In this document: piece by piece, positions 1 through 6,325 of the stretch
How the letters are laid out: every line of letters begins with the position of its first letter
Numbering within the stretch: the stretch's first letter is position 1
NCBI GenBank assembly: GCA_003133815.1
Contig: PKZR01000027.1
Span: 1 to 11,304 of the forward strand
Source: Limisphaerales bacterium
GTDB lineage: Bacteria > Verrucomicrobiota > Verrucomicrobiia > Limisphaerales > UBA11358
DNA: 11,304 bases
Direction of reading: 5' to 3'
Translations under genes and position numbers: made by a program
The notes under the pieces: model-generated
Seen by the model: the letters and a program-made list of their open reading frames with translations, nothing else
The model's database searches: none
Told to the model about the DNA's origin: nothing

Positions 1-1
1 C

Positions 2-70
2 TTAAGCGGAGATGAAGAAAAAGCGGACGTGATAAATTCCCAAAGCCTGATCAACACGCTGACGGCGTAA
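2..70 (+). CDS. C-terminal end of an unidentified protein (partial, runs in from the left edge)
   Basis: An open frame enters from the left edge and ends at TAA 68-70, reading LSGDEEKADVINSQSLINTL followed by TA. The polar, charged composition looks like a normal protein tail. It ends 6 bases before the stop of the minus-strand gene, so the two would be convergent. Only 22 codons are visible, which is too few to identify a family, and a chance open frame of this length is quite possible. Confidence 0.25.
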   Translation, partial: LSGDEEKADVINSQSLINTLTA

Positions 71-76
71 CGGCAA

Positions 77-952
77 TTAGCCCGGCATTGGCCGATGCAA
101 ACGGCCTATGTCGGGAAAACGTCCCGCAAAAAAATTCCCTCTCCGCTCACCGCCGCCAAACGTCACTAACTTTGCGAACACCCCGATGATCAACAGGTAA
201 ATTCCCGCCAGCAAAGCCGTGAGCGAACCTTGCAGCACGGAATGGGACGGATAAATGTCCATGTCGAAATGTCCCGCGCGAAAAAGCGAGCGGAGAATCA
301 GCAGGCACCCCACGAGCAGCGCGACGGAATTGACCGTCTGCCACGAGAGGTCTATCGCGTGAAACAGAAGCACTTGGCTGCTGATACAGGAGCGGACGGC
401 AAGCAATACGCCCAGTCCCAAAATCATGAACTTGATCCGCCAACGCATCGTTCCGACCGATGCCCGGAATGTCCGCTCAAGATTTATCAGCACCAGCACC
501 GCGCCGAGCAGGAACAGGCAGTTCAAAACAATGCCGGGAATTCCCAAGGCAAAAATCCAATGACCCGCAGTATTTTGTTTCGCGGAAACGATCAATTTTC
601 CCTGACATAATATCACCAGCCCGACGGGAATTAAAAATGCCAAGATCAAAACGGAACGCCATCGGTTCAAAAATTCCCGATAGTTTCCTCGCCCGTAGCT
701 CAAGCTGAACAGAAGCCAGATTCCCGGCAGAAGGGAAATGCTGACCAGTCCCCAATTTTGCCAATAAACCATTTCTTTCACCGAAGCCGCATTCGTGGAA
801 AATCCGTTGAAGACACTTTCTACCGCCAGCACAAGCATACCCGCCGCAAATGACCGATGAGCGATGGATTTGCGTTTTCGCCAGCAAACCATAAAAGCCA
901 AGGCTCCGCTAAAAAGAGCGCCAGCAAAGGCAAGCATGGCAGCGATGTTCAT
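77..952 (-). CDS. PrsK-like sensor membrane domain, truncated (no kinase domain)
   Basis: The 291-residue product is almost entirely hydrophobic, with about eight membrane segments (roughly residues 1-24, 34-53, 65-87, 100-116, 131-157, 172-192, 203-226, 243-264). The order and motifs, such as GIWLLFSLSYGRGNYREFL, RASVGTMRWRIKFMILGLG and the late GIYLLIIGVFAKLV, resemble the N-terminal half of PrsK, the sensor histidine kinase of PEP-CTERM/exosortase systems. Full PrsK continues into a GAF-like region and a HisKA/HATPase kinase. Here the frame departs from that pattern just after FAKLVTF (residue about 268) and stops 20-odd residues later. None of the three frames downstream restores kinase-like sequence, so this looks like a real truncation rather than one indel. 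ATG 950-952 is the natural start; there is no strong ribosome site. It may be a decayed gene or a sensor fragment. The family is recognised from memory, not by search. Confidence 0.65.
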   Translation of the reverse strand: MNIAAMLAFAGALFSGALAFMVCWRKRKSIAHRSFAAGMLVLAVESVFNGFSTNAASVKEMVYWQNWGLVSISLLPGIWLLFSLSYGRGNYREFLNRWRSVLILAFLIPVGLVILCQGKLIVSAKQNTAGHWIFALGIPGIVLNCLFLLGAVLVLINLERTFRASVGTMRWRIKFMILGLGVLLAVRSCISSQVLLFHAIDLSWQTVNSVALLVGCLLILRSLFRAGHFDMDIYPSHSVLQGSLTALLAGIYLLIIGVFAKLVTFGGGERRGNFFAGRFPDIGRLHRPMPG

Positions 953-1155
953 TGTTTTATTTTCTTAATCCTCACCGCGTTTACATGGCGGCTTTGAAGC
1001 AGCTTAAAAGCGATTCGGGCGACAGTCGTCAGGAGATGGGATGAAGAATCCCGTTGAAAAAACGACCGTCTGCCAGAATCAAAACCAAATCAATTATCGC
1101 AGGAAGAAAAATTTGAGGCGCAATCTTCTTTGTTTATCCAGCCTGCAAATTATTT
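953..1155. other. Intergenic stretch without a convincing gene
   Basis: This is the gap between the PrsK-like start and the stop of the small ORF at 1156. The longest open frames on either strand are about 20 codons and show no coding character. I see no strong promoter, sigma-54 element or terminator here. Confidence 0.5.
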
Positions 1156-1284
1156 TTACAACAATGCCCACCTTAAAAGGACAAAAACGACCATGAAAAA
1201 CAGCGAGCCGATTACAGTGTTTTTGTAAAACCCATGTTTTCGCACCTTTGATCCGCCATCCTGCGTAATTTTGTTTTCTTTCAT
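1156..1284 (-). CDS. Small single-helix membrane protein (42 aa), unrecognised
   Basis: The minus-strand frame from ATG (1282-1284) to TAA (1156-1158) encodes 42 residues. It begins MKENKITQDGGSKVRKHGFY, a charged, mostly basic stretch, and continues with a hydrophobic helix (about residues 24-42: VIGSLFFMVVFVLLRWALL). The basic-then-hydrophobic layout is that of a small bitopic or tail-anchored membrane protein with the N-terminus in the cytoplasm. It lies on the same strand between the VPDGG-CTERM gene and the PrsK-like gene. No Shine-Dalgarno is visible, as for its neighbours. A competing 73-residue frame on the same strand has no such pattern. I do not recognise a family; a chance ORF cannot be excluded. 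Confidence 0.45.
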   Translation of the reverse strand: MKENKITQDGGSKVRKHGFYKNTVIGSLFFMVVFVLLRWALL

Positions 1285-1355
1285 AGCGTATAATCGAGGT
1301 GAAATTCTTGACCAAGATTTAGGACTTCAAACTCATTTGAATCCGGCAAGGAAAG

Positions 1356-1383
1356 CAAGGACAGGGAAAAATCCCTGCCCTTG
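1356..1383 (-). terminator. Hairpin downstream of the VPDGG-CTERM gene
   Basis: Two arms, 1356-1367 and 1372-1383, pair over 12 positions with one mismatch (A1361 against C1378) around a four-base AAAA loop. It begins about 25 bases after the stop at 1408 and is the strongest hairpin I found in this stretch. The downstream side on the minus strand has only a short pyrimidine run and no clear U-tract, so it may act as a weak terminator or as a 3'-end stabiliser. Confidence 0.5.
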
Positions 1384-1407
1384 ATGAAGTTCTAAATATT
1401 CTGCTGA

Positions 1408-1947
1408 TCAGGCAATCAACATTTTCTTGCGAAACAGTCCGAGGCCCAAAAGGCCGAGACCGAGCAACACAACAGTCGTGCCGCCATCGGGAACGGAATT
1501 GAACGAAAGCCGTTCAGTGAATGTTTGTGGGCCGCTGGACGCCGGATCCGCCACTTGAAAGGTTCCGTTGAACGCCGTCGCGGTGAAACCATTTCCAACG
1601 ACTGTGCCGGCAAGCGATACATTCAAGAATCCCCCGACTTGGGAGTAAATGCTGGATGAGATCAAGTTGAACGTGAACCCGTCAACACTCCAGAAATTTG
1701 CCAGCGCGCCCGAATTGAAGGACCACGGAGTCGCACCCGACATTGAAACTGCGTCACCATTGTTGACTGTGCCGACGAACGAGCCGGAAGGGCTGGCCGC
1801 GACCGTGTTGAACCAAGCGGTTGCCGCCGTTGCAGCATTTGCCGTTGTGCTGTTCAAATCCACGGCGCCGCTGAATCCGATGTTACCTGTGATCGGCGTT
1901 GCCTGGGCAACTCCGGTCAGACAAACAACGGCCGCAGCCGCTGCCAA
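1408..1947 (-). CDS. VPDGG-CTERM (PEP-CTERM family) exported surface protein
   Basis: The 179-residue product has a hydrophobic N-terminal export segment, a low-complexity Ser/Thr/Ala/Gly/Asn-rich body and a C-terminal sorting signal: VPDGG (152-156), a hydrophobic helix (157-171) and FRKK (172-175). This tripartite tail is the verrucomicrobial variant of PEP-CTERM, recognised and cleaved by an exosortase at the inner membrane; such proteins usually end up in the envelope or extracellular matrix. The frame as sequenced can start only at TTG 1945-1947, giving MAAAAAVVCLTGVAQATP with no basic n-region. An ATG at 1956-1958 is followed by eight A's; a ninth would fuse it in frame and add MKKK, completing the signal peptide. 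The gene may therefore be frameshifted, read by slippage, or carry a sequence error. The sigma-54-like promoter at 2017-2032 fits an ATG at 1958. The body matches no family I know. Confidence 0.85.
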   Translation of the reverse strand: MAAAAAVVCLTGVAQATPITGNIGFSGAVDLNSTTANAATAATAWFNTVAASPSGSFVGTVNNGDAVSMSGATPWSFNSGALANFWSVDGFTFNLISSSIYSQVGGFLNVSLAGTVVGNGFTATAFNGTFQVADPASSGPQTFTERLSFNSVPDGGTTVVLLGLGLLGLGLFRKKMLIA

Positions 1948-1955
1948 TTTTTTTT
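1948..1955 (-). other. A8 homopolymer at the start of the VPDGG-CTERM gene
   Basis: Eight T's on the plus strand (A8 in the message) separate ATG 1956-1958 from the coding frame. With eight A's the ATG frame reads MKKNWQRLRPLFV and then stops. With nine it joins the 179-codon frame. The run is long enough for polymerase slippage or a sequencing indel. Confidence 0.8.
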
Positions 1956-2016
1956 CATTTTTTTATTTTGTTAATTGTTGATGTTTAATTTTTACAACCG
2001 TCACTGTCGCTACTTT

Positions 2017-2032
2017 AGCAATAGCAATGCCA
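2017..2032 (-). promoter_or_regulatory. Sigma-54 (RpoN) -24/-12 promoter
   Basis: On the minus strand the sequence reads TGGCAT-N5-TTGCT, against the sigma-54 consensus TGGCAC-N5-TTGCW. The invariant GG and GC are present with exactly ten bases between them. The expected start site is near 2006, giving a leader of about 48 bases to the ATG at 1958. PEP-CTERM genes in other bacteria are known to be driven by sigma-54 with the PrsK/PrsR pair, and a PrsK-like sensor lies just downstream, which supports the call. Confidence 0.65.
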
Positions 2033-2053
2033 ACTGGTTTCTCTATTTCAAAT

Positions 2054-2069
2054 AACAATTTAAGTTGTT
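2054..2069. promoter_or_regulatory. Near-perfect 16-bp palindrome, possible activator site
   Basis: AACAATTTAAGTTGTT is symmetric except for one T/G pair. Its centre is about 55 bases upstream of the predicted sigma-54 start site, rather close for a classical enhancer site. In such AT-rich DNA chance is a real alternative. Confidence 0.25.
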
Positions 2070-2100
2070 TTTGTTTAACGTTTTATAAATTTCAATTTCG

Positions 2101-2127
2101 TTGAAAATTTATGGCGCCATATTTCAA
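2101..2127. promoter_or_regulatory. Palindrome ATGGCGCCAT flanked by TTGAAA/TTTCAA, possible enhancer site
   Basis: A perfect ten-base palindrome (2111-2120) is bracketed by the inverted pair TTGAAA (2101-2106) and TTTCAA (2122-2127). Its centre is about 110 bases upstream of the predicted sigma-54 start, the usual distance for a PrsR/NtrC-type enhancer site. Binding is inferred only from symmetry and position. Confidence 0.35.
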
Positions 2128-2271
2128 AACTGTAAAGTATTCCGACGCTGAAATCCGATTTGGCGGCCATTTTAACTCTAACTTGTTCACCTTGAACTTA
2201 ATGTGGCTGGATTTGAAATTGCGTAATTACTTCTGACACTTTCCGCAGACTTTGGGTGAATTGCGCCGCGT

Positions 2272-3930
2272 TCATTTTAATTCCGCCAACATCTGGCTCG
2301 CGTCCGCAGTCAGTTTGCCGGACAAATTTGCGTTCAAGGCTCGCTGAAGGGACACTTTGCTCTCCGCGCGATTTTTGAGGTGATATTGGGCGGCTCCCAA
2401 ATAATAAAAAAGTTCCGCATCCGTGCTTCGTTCGACGGCGCTTTCTTTCAGCAGGCTCGCGGCGCGCGCATAGTCGCCCTGCCGAAATACGATAATGCCC
2501 AAAGTTTTTTCAAGTTCCGAATCGTCGCGAAATGATTCGCGGGCTTTTATCGCGAGCGCATAAGCTCTGTCCGTGTTGCCCGAATCTTCGGCATAAAGGA
2601 TCGCCAAATATTTTTGCGCCGGAGCAAAATCTGGAAAGTGGTTCAAAACTTTTTCATAAGTCTGTTCCGCTGCGACGAAATTCGTTTTCTGTTCATTGAC
2701 CATGGCAACAACCATGAGCGCCGGGACGTAACTGGAATCTGATTTCAAAATTTCTTCAACGCGTGATTCCGCCGCGACCGCTTGCGCCGGATTGTCTGCA
2801 ATGGAAATCAAATCGAGAAATCGTTTGGCCTCATCCGATTGAGGCGAAGCAAGTCCGGCTTGCAAAGCACTTAACATGGCGGCTTGGGCGTCCGATATTT
2901 TTCCAATGCTGTAAGCTGCCTCGGCGAAATCATAAAGTGCTTGCGGATTAGCCGGCTGATTTTTGGCCACTTCTTGAAGCAGGCTTTCCGCCAATTTGTA
3001 ATTGCCCGTCTGATAAGCCAGCCGTCCGAAAGTGTAAGAAACATCCGGATCATCAGGTGACAATTTGTAGGCGGCTTTGGCCAAATCAAAAGCTTTCTGT
3101 GGATTTTTTGTGGCGTAAAGTTTGGCGAGATTCATCGTGGCCGTCACATTTTTTGGGTTTGCCTTCAAGATTGTTTCGTAAGTCTCAATCGCCTTGTCCA
3201 AATTTCCATCGCGTTGATAAATGGATGCGAGCCGCGTAAGTGCAATCGGATCATTGGGTTTTTCCGAAACCCTTTTTTCCAGATTCACGCGAGCGCCTGC
3301 GTCCGCTGTTTTTGAATCAATCGCCAGCACCGATAAACATTGGTTGCATTCGTCACGACCTAAAAAATCCCTGCTCGACTGAAGTGCGCGCTGAAAAGCG
3401 GCGCGCGCGGGTTCTTCCTCGTCCATCATGTAATAAACCATGCCCAGATGGAATTGAGCGTCCGGTTCGTCCGGCAATTTATTTGCGCTTTCCTGAAGCA
3501 GATTTAACGCCGAAGGATACTGACTTTTTTTGTAAAGAATCCACCCTAGCGTGTCCGTAGTGGACGAATCATCGGGAAGCAAATCCCGCGCGCGCTGCGC
3601 CAGCTCGTATGCGCGATCAAGCTGATTTTGATATTCGGAATAAATATACGCCAGATTGTTAAGCGCCGAGCCGGATTTCGGATTAATTGCCAGCAATTTC
3701 TCGTAGGCATCCGCAGCCGCCTGATAGTCCTTCTCGTCGTTGTGGATCATTCCCAGAAGCATCAGCGCCGAAACATTTTTTGGATTTTTCCCGATAACCG
3801 TATTGAGATCGGCCATTGCCTTCTGGTTCTGTTTGGAATCAAAATATAATTGCGCCAGCATCAAATAGGCTGCCTGGGATTCCCGGATGCTCCGTCGGCG
3901 TTCCCGCTCGGAATGATTTCCGTCCCGCAT
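2272..3930 (-). CDS. TPR-repeat protein, PrsT-like, N-terminally truncated
   Basis: From about residue 18 to the end (552 aa) the protein is built of about 13 tetratricopeptide repeats of about 34 residues with the usual W/L-G-Y-A-P positions, for example ALMLLGMIHNDEKDYQAAAD, TLGWILYKKSQYPSALNLL and TLGIIVFRQGDYARAASLL. TPR superhelices serve as protein-binding scaffolds. The repeat style (ALNNLAYIYSE, TLGWILYKK) and the position among PEP-CTERM genes recall PrsT, the large TPR lipoprotein of exosortase systems, which is normally about 850-930 residues with a lipoprotein signal. Here there is no signal peptide, and residues 1-17 (including RERRRSIRES) are translated from a 21-bp repeat that also occurs at 10793-11105. 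The 5' part was probably lost and replaced by that repeat. A later ATG could be the working start, or the gene may be inactive. There is a CNQC pair near residue 200. Confidence 0.75.
   Translation of the reverse strand: MRDGNHSERERRRSIRESQAAYLMLAQLYFDSKQNQKAMADLNTVIGKNPKNVSALMLLGMIHNDEKDYQAAADAYEKLLAINPKSGSALNNLAYIYSEYQNQLDRAYELAQRARDLLPDDSSTTDTLGWILYKKSQYPSALNLLQESANKLPDEPDAQFHLGMVYYMMDEEEPARAAFQRALQSSRDFLGRDECNQCLSVLAIDSKTADAGARVNLEKRVSEKPNDPIALTRLASIYQRDGNLDKAIETYETILKANPKNVTATMNLAKLYATKNPQKAFDLAKAAYKLSPDDPDVSYTFGRLAYQTGNYKLAESLLQEVAKNQPANPQALYDFAEAAYSIGKISDAQAAMLSALQAGLASPQSDEAKRFLDLISIADNPAQAVAAESRVEEILKSDSSYVPALMVVAMVNEQKTNFVAAEQTYEKVLNHFPDFAPAQKYLAILYAEDSGNTDRAYALAIKARESFRDDSELEKTLGIIVFRQGDYARAASLLKESAVERSTDAELFYYLGAAQYHLKNRAESKVSLQRALNANLSGKLTADASQMLAELK
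3880..3921 (-). repeat. Two units of the 21-bp repeat at the 5' end of the TPR gene
   Basis: On the minus strand this contains CGGGAACG, CGACGG, AGCATC and CGGGAA in the same order and spacing as units at 10813-10839. The shared stretch is 27 bases with one mismatch. The copy nearest the ATG is more degenerate. These units encode the first residues of the TPR protein and mark its truncation point. Confidence 0.7.
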
Positions 3931-3960
3931 GGGATAAAATTTTTCACGGCTTAACGATTG

Positions 3961-3986
3961 CTTAAGGTTGGCTAGTGTAAATTGCC
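3961..3986 (+). promoter_or_regulatory. Shared 26-bp upstream motif, copy 1 (YHYH gene)
   Basis: The sequence is CTTAAGGTT, G, GCT, A, GTGTA, A, ATTG, CC. It is 22/26 identical to 8122-8147 upstream of the receiver gene. It begins 58 bases before the YHYH start codon. The conserved blocks CTTAAGGTT and GTGTA(A/G)ATTG could be the two elements of a non-standard promoter, but their separation is too short for an ordinary sigma-70 -35/-10 pair; an operator is the alternative. Confidence 0.5.
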
Positions 3987-4018
3987 GCCAGAAAATTTAA
4001 ACAATCAACAAACCAACT

Positions 4019-6325
4019 ATGAAAACCACCCGGCTGTTCATCATTCTTGCTGCAATCGCGTTCGTCACCGTGGCGCACGCCGCGAACGTCACCGTTTATG
4101 ATTCCGTCGTCTCGCTGGCGACGAATCTGACGGAAAATTACACCTTCACCGATTCGTCGTCCGGCCAAAGCGTCGTGATTGCGGTGACGATATCGCCGTA
4201 TTCGAGCATCACAAACAGCGCCAGTTTTTCCCTGCTGGACAACAACGGCGTGAACGACTCGGCGACCCGCGTGGGCGTGGACAGCGGCACGGGCAGCGGC
4301 GACGGCAATTTAATCTCGTCGGGCGAGGGCGTGAATTTTTCCGCGTCGCTGGTTTCGGCCTCGTCCGGCGTGCAGAAAAGTTCAATCCAGTTTCGCATCG
4401 CCGGTTTGGGCGTGCGGCCAGTGGACGGCGGTGGCAGTTTGACCTGGAATTCTTCCGTGACGGCCTCGACGAACATCTCATATTCAAGCAGCACGGAAGT
4501 GATCCAGACATTGGACGCGGCAAGCGTTTCGTTGAACGGCGCGAGTTACTCCGGCCAATTGACGAACAATTCCGGTTCGGCGTTTCAATTGACCGACGTT
4601 CCCGCGCCCGGCCAGAGCGTCGTGCTCAACGCGACATTCACCGCGACAAACCTGCTTGCCGATCCGCGCACGAATTCGTGGTTCACGGTCAACGCCGGGA
4701 AATACGCGCGCATTTACACGAACGACATTTCGCGCACGAACGGTTTTTCCAAAACGACGTGGACGAACGGCACGACAATCCAGACGTTGCCCGCGTATTG
4801 CGGCGTGCAGGAAATTTATTCTTCGAGCAACTGGGTTTATATCCGCAGCACTGGTCTCGGCAGTTTTGTGATGGGGCCGTGGTATCTCGACACGAATCAC
4901 ACGCAGCCGTTTCCGAACTGGCCGGTGAATCAGAAAACGATGTATCGCATTCCGCGCAGCCCGACCGTGCCGACGACAAAAACCGCGAACGGCGGCGGGC
5001 CGATCGGTTATTTCGTGGATGGCGCGGCGATGTTCAACAGTTGGGACGCCTACAGTTACAGCACCGTTTCAAACGTGGACGCGCAAAACATCACCGGCTA
5101 TTGGAACCGCGACGCCTATGTGAACGAAGGCGCGAGCTTCGACCCGAACAACGCGCACCAGGCCGGCGGGCAGTATCATTATCACGCCAACCCGCCCGCG
5201 TTGCGTTACCAGCTCGGCGACCATGTTGATTTCAATTCCATCACGAAAATTTACACCGAAGACACCAACGCGCCGACAAAACACTCGCCGATCCTCGCGT
5301 GGACGGCGGACGGCTATCCAGTTTACGGGCCTTACGGTTACAGCGTATCGAACGACGCGAGCAGCGGCATCCGCCGGATGATTTCCGGCTTCGTTTTGCG
5401 CAACGGAACTTTCGGCACAAGTAATCTCACCGCGAACGGCCGCAAAACGATTCCCGCGTGGTCGGCGCGGTTGTTCAACGTCGTCTCAAACCAGGTCGGC
5501 CCGAATGTCGGCACGAGTTTTCCGCTCGGACGCTACATGGAGGACAATGATTATCTCGGCGACCACGGCATCGCGCCCGGCACGAATACCTACGACCTGG
5601 ACGAATACAACGGCCGCTGGTGCGTCACGCCGGAGTTTCCACAGGGCACCTACGCCTACTTCGTGAGCATCAGCAGCAACGGCACGCCAGTTTTTCCCTA
5701 CAACATCGGTCGCGGATTTTACGGAAGCCCGACTGGCGGAACGGTCACGACCATTTCCGAAACCGTCGTGACAAATTTCCTCGGCAACACGAATCTGACT
5801 TCCACAATTAGCACTCCAAACGTGAACAACGGAAAAGTTACTTTAACTTGGAGCGCAATCGAAGGCGGCACTTACATGGTGCAATCCACAACCAATTTTT
5901 CAACATGGACGACCAATTCAACAACCGTTCCCGCCGTCTTGAACGCCGCAAGCTACACAAACAATCCAACCGACAATTACCGCTTCTACCGCGTTGCCCG
6001 AACAGCCGCCGCCAATTTCGACAGCGCAGGAACGACAACATTCTCGACAACCTCCGTCGCCCCTGGCGGCAGCGCCAGTCGCGGCCAGACCGTCACCGTG
6101 ACCATCACGCTGCCAAGCTCGCCGCCGAATCCGCCCGCCAACGCGCCCATCACCAGCGTCGTGCTCGGAGGCAGTATCACCAGCACGAGCAACACCGACG
6201 CCACCGTCGGCACGGTCGTCTCCACCTTCACGATTCCCAGCAATGCAACAACCGGCGCTCAAAACATCGTCGTCACCTTTCAAAGCGGCCCGGCTTATAC
6301 CATCAGCAGCTTCACAATTAACTAA
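4019..6325 (+). CDS. Secreted YHYH-domain protein with C-terminal beta-sandwich domains
   Basis: The 768-residue product starts with a clear signal peptide (residues 1-21, cut after AHA). A Ser/Thr-rich beta region (about 22-210) resembles a choice-of-anchor type module. The YHYH domain (about 220-575) carries the name-giving GGQYHYHANP (Y386-H389), ADGYPVYGPYGY (Y433-Y436) and DEYNGRWCVTPEFPQGTY (from D528). Then come a domain with the RFYRVAR ending common in secreted planctomycete/verrucomicrobial proteins (about 604-660) and a Ser/Thr/Pro-rich Ig-like C-terminus. The YHYH family has no established function that I know of; its conserved His and Tyr residues suggest metal binding. Its TAA abuts the ATG of the MbnP-MbnH-like fusion, so the two are surely one operon, which points to a copper or redox role outside the cytoplasm. 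The start is fixed by the signal peptide; the leader is A-rich with no Shine-Dalgarno. Confidence 0.9.
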   Translation: MKTTRLFIILAAIAFVTVAHAANVTVYDSVVSLATNLTENYTFTDSSSGQSVVIAVTISPYSSITNSASFSLLDNNGVNDSATRVGVDSGTGSGDGNLISSGEGVNFSASLVSASSGVQKSSIQFRIAGLGVRPVDGGGSLTWNSSVTASTNISYSSSTEVIQTLDAASVSLNGASYSGQLTNNSGSAFQLTDVPAPGQSVVLNATFTATNLLADPRTNSWFTVNAGKYARIYTNDISRTNGFSKTTWTNGTTIQTLPAYCGVQEIYSSSNWVYIRSTGLGSFVMGPWYLDTNHTQPFPNWPVNQKTMYRIPRSPTVPTTKTANGGGPIGYFVDGAAMFNSWDAYSYSTVSNVDAQNITGYWNRDAYVNEGASFDPNNAHQAGGQYHYHANPPALRYQLGDHVDFNSITKIYTEDTNAPTKHSPILAWTADGYPVYGPYGYSVSNDASSGIRRMISGFVLRNGTFGTSNLTANGRKTIPAWSARLFNVVSNQVGPNVGTSFPLGRYMEDNDYLGDHGIAPGTNTYDLDEYNGRWCVTPEFPQGTYAYFVSISSNGTPVFPYNIGRGFYGSPTGGTVTTISETVVTNFLGNTNLTSTISTPNVNNGKVTLTWSAIEGGTYMVQSTTNFSTWTTNSTTVPAVLNAASYTNNPTDNYRFYRVARTAAANFDSAGTTTFSTTSVAPGGSASRGQTVTVTITLPSSPPNPPANAPITSVVLGGSITSTSNTDATVGTVVSTFTIPSNATTGAQNIVVTFQSGPAYTISSFTIN

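Larger units (their letters stand above)
1959..2271 (-). promoter_or_regulatory. AT-rich upstream region of the VPDGG-CTERM gene
   Basis: This 313-base stretch separates the TPR stop from the VPDGG-CTERM start and holds no convincing gene. It is much more AT-rich than its flanks. It contains the sigma-54-like promoter (2017-2032) and two imperfect palindromes (2054-2069 and 2101-2127). A small inverted repeat GTTCA-CCT-TGAAC (2185-2197) lies nearer the TPR end. This arrangement is what an enhancer-dependent promoter would need. Confidence 0.55.

Noticed and set aside
75..130. Possible degenerate copy of the 21-bp repeat at the truncated end of the PrsK-like gene
   Set aside because: Only scattered short matches (CGGGAAAACGT, ATTGGCCG) without the unit spacing; too weak to claim.
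477..887. 136-residue minus-strand frame as a frameshifted part of the sensor
   Set aside because: It is a shadow of the continuous 291-residue membrane frame and has no hydrophobic pattern of its own.
1278..1310. TTGGTC-17 bases-TATACG sigma-70-like promoter on the minus strand
   Set aside because: The -10 would end two bases before the small ORF's ATG, so transcription would start after the start codon.
1094..1315. 73-residue minus-strand open frame
   Set aside because: Its composition is not protein-like, and another frame of the same strand (1156-1284) has a coherent small membrane protein.
1649..1981. 110-residue plus-strand open frame opposite the VPDGG-CTERM gene
   Set aside because: It mirrors the minus-strand coding sequence; the minus strand has the sorting signal and export segment.
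4678..5229. 183-residue plus-strand open frame inside the YHYH gene
   Set aside because: It is Arg/His-rich, out of frame with a well-supported domain protein; a shadow.
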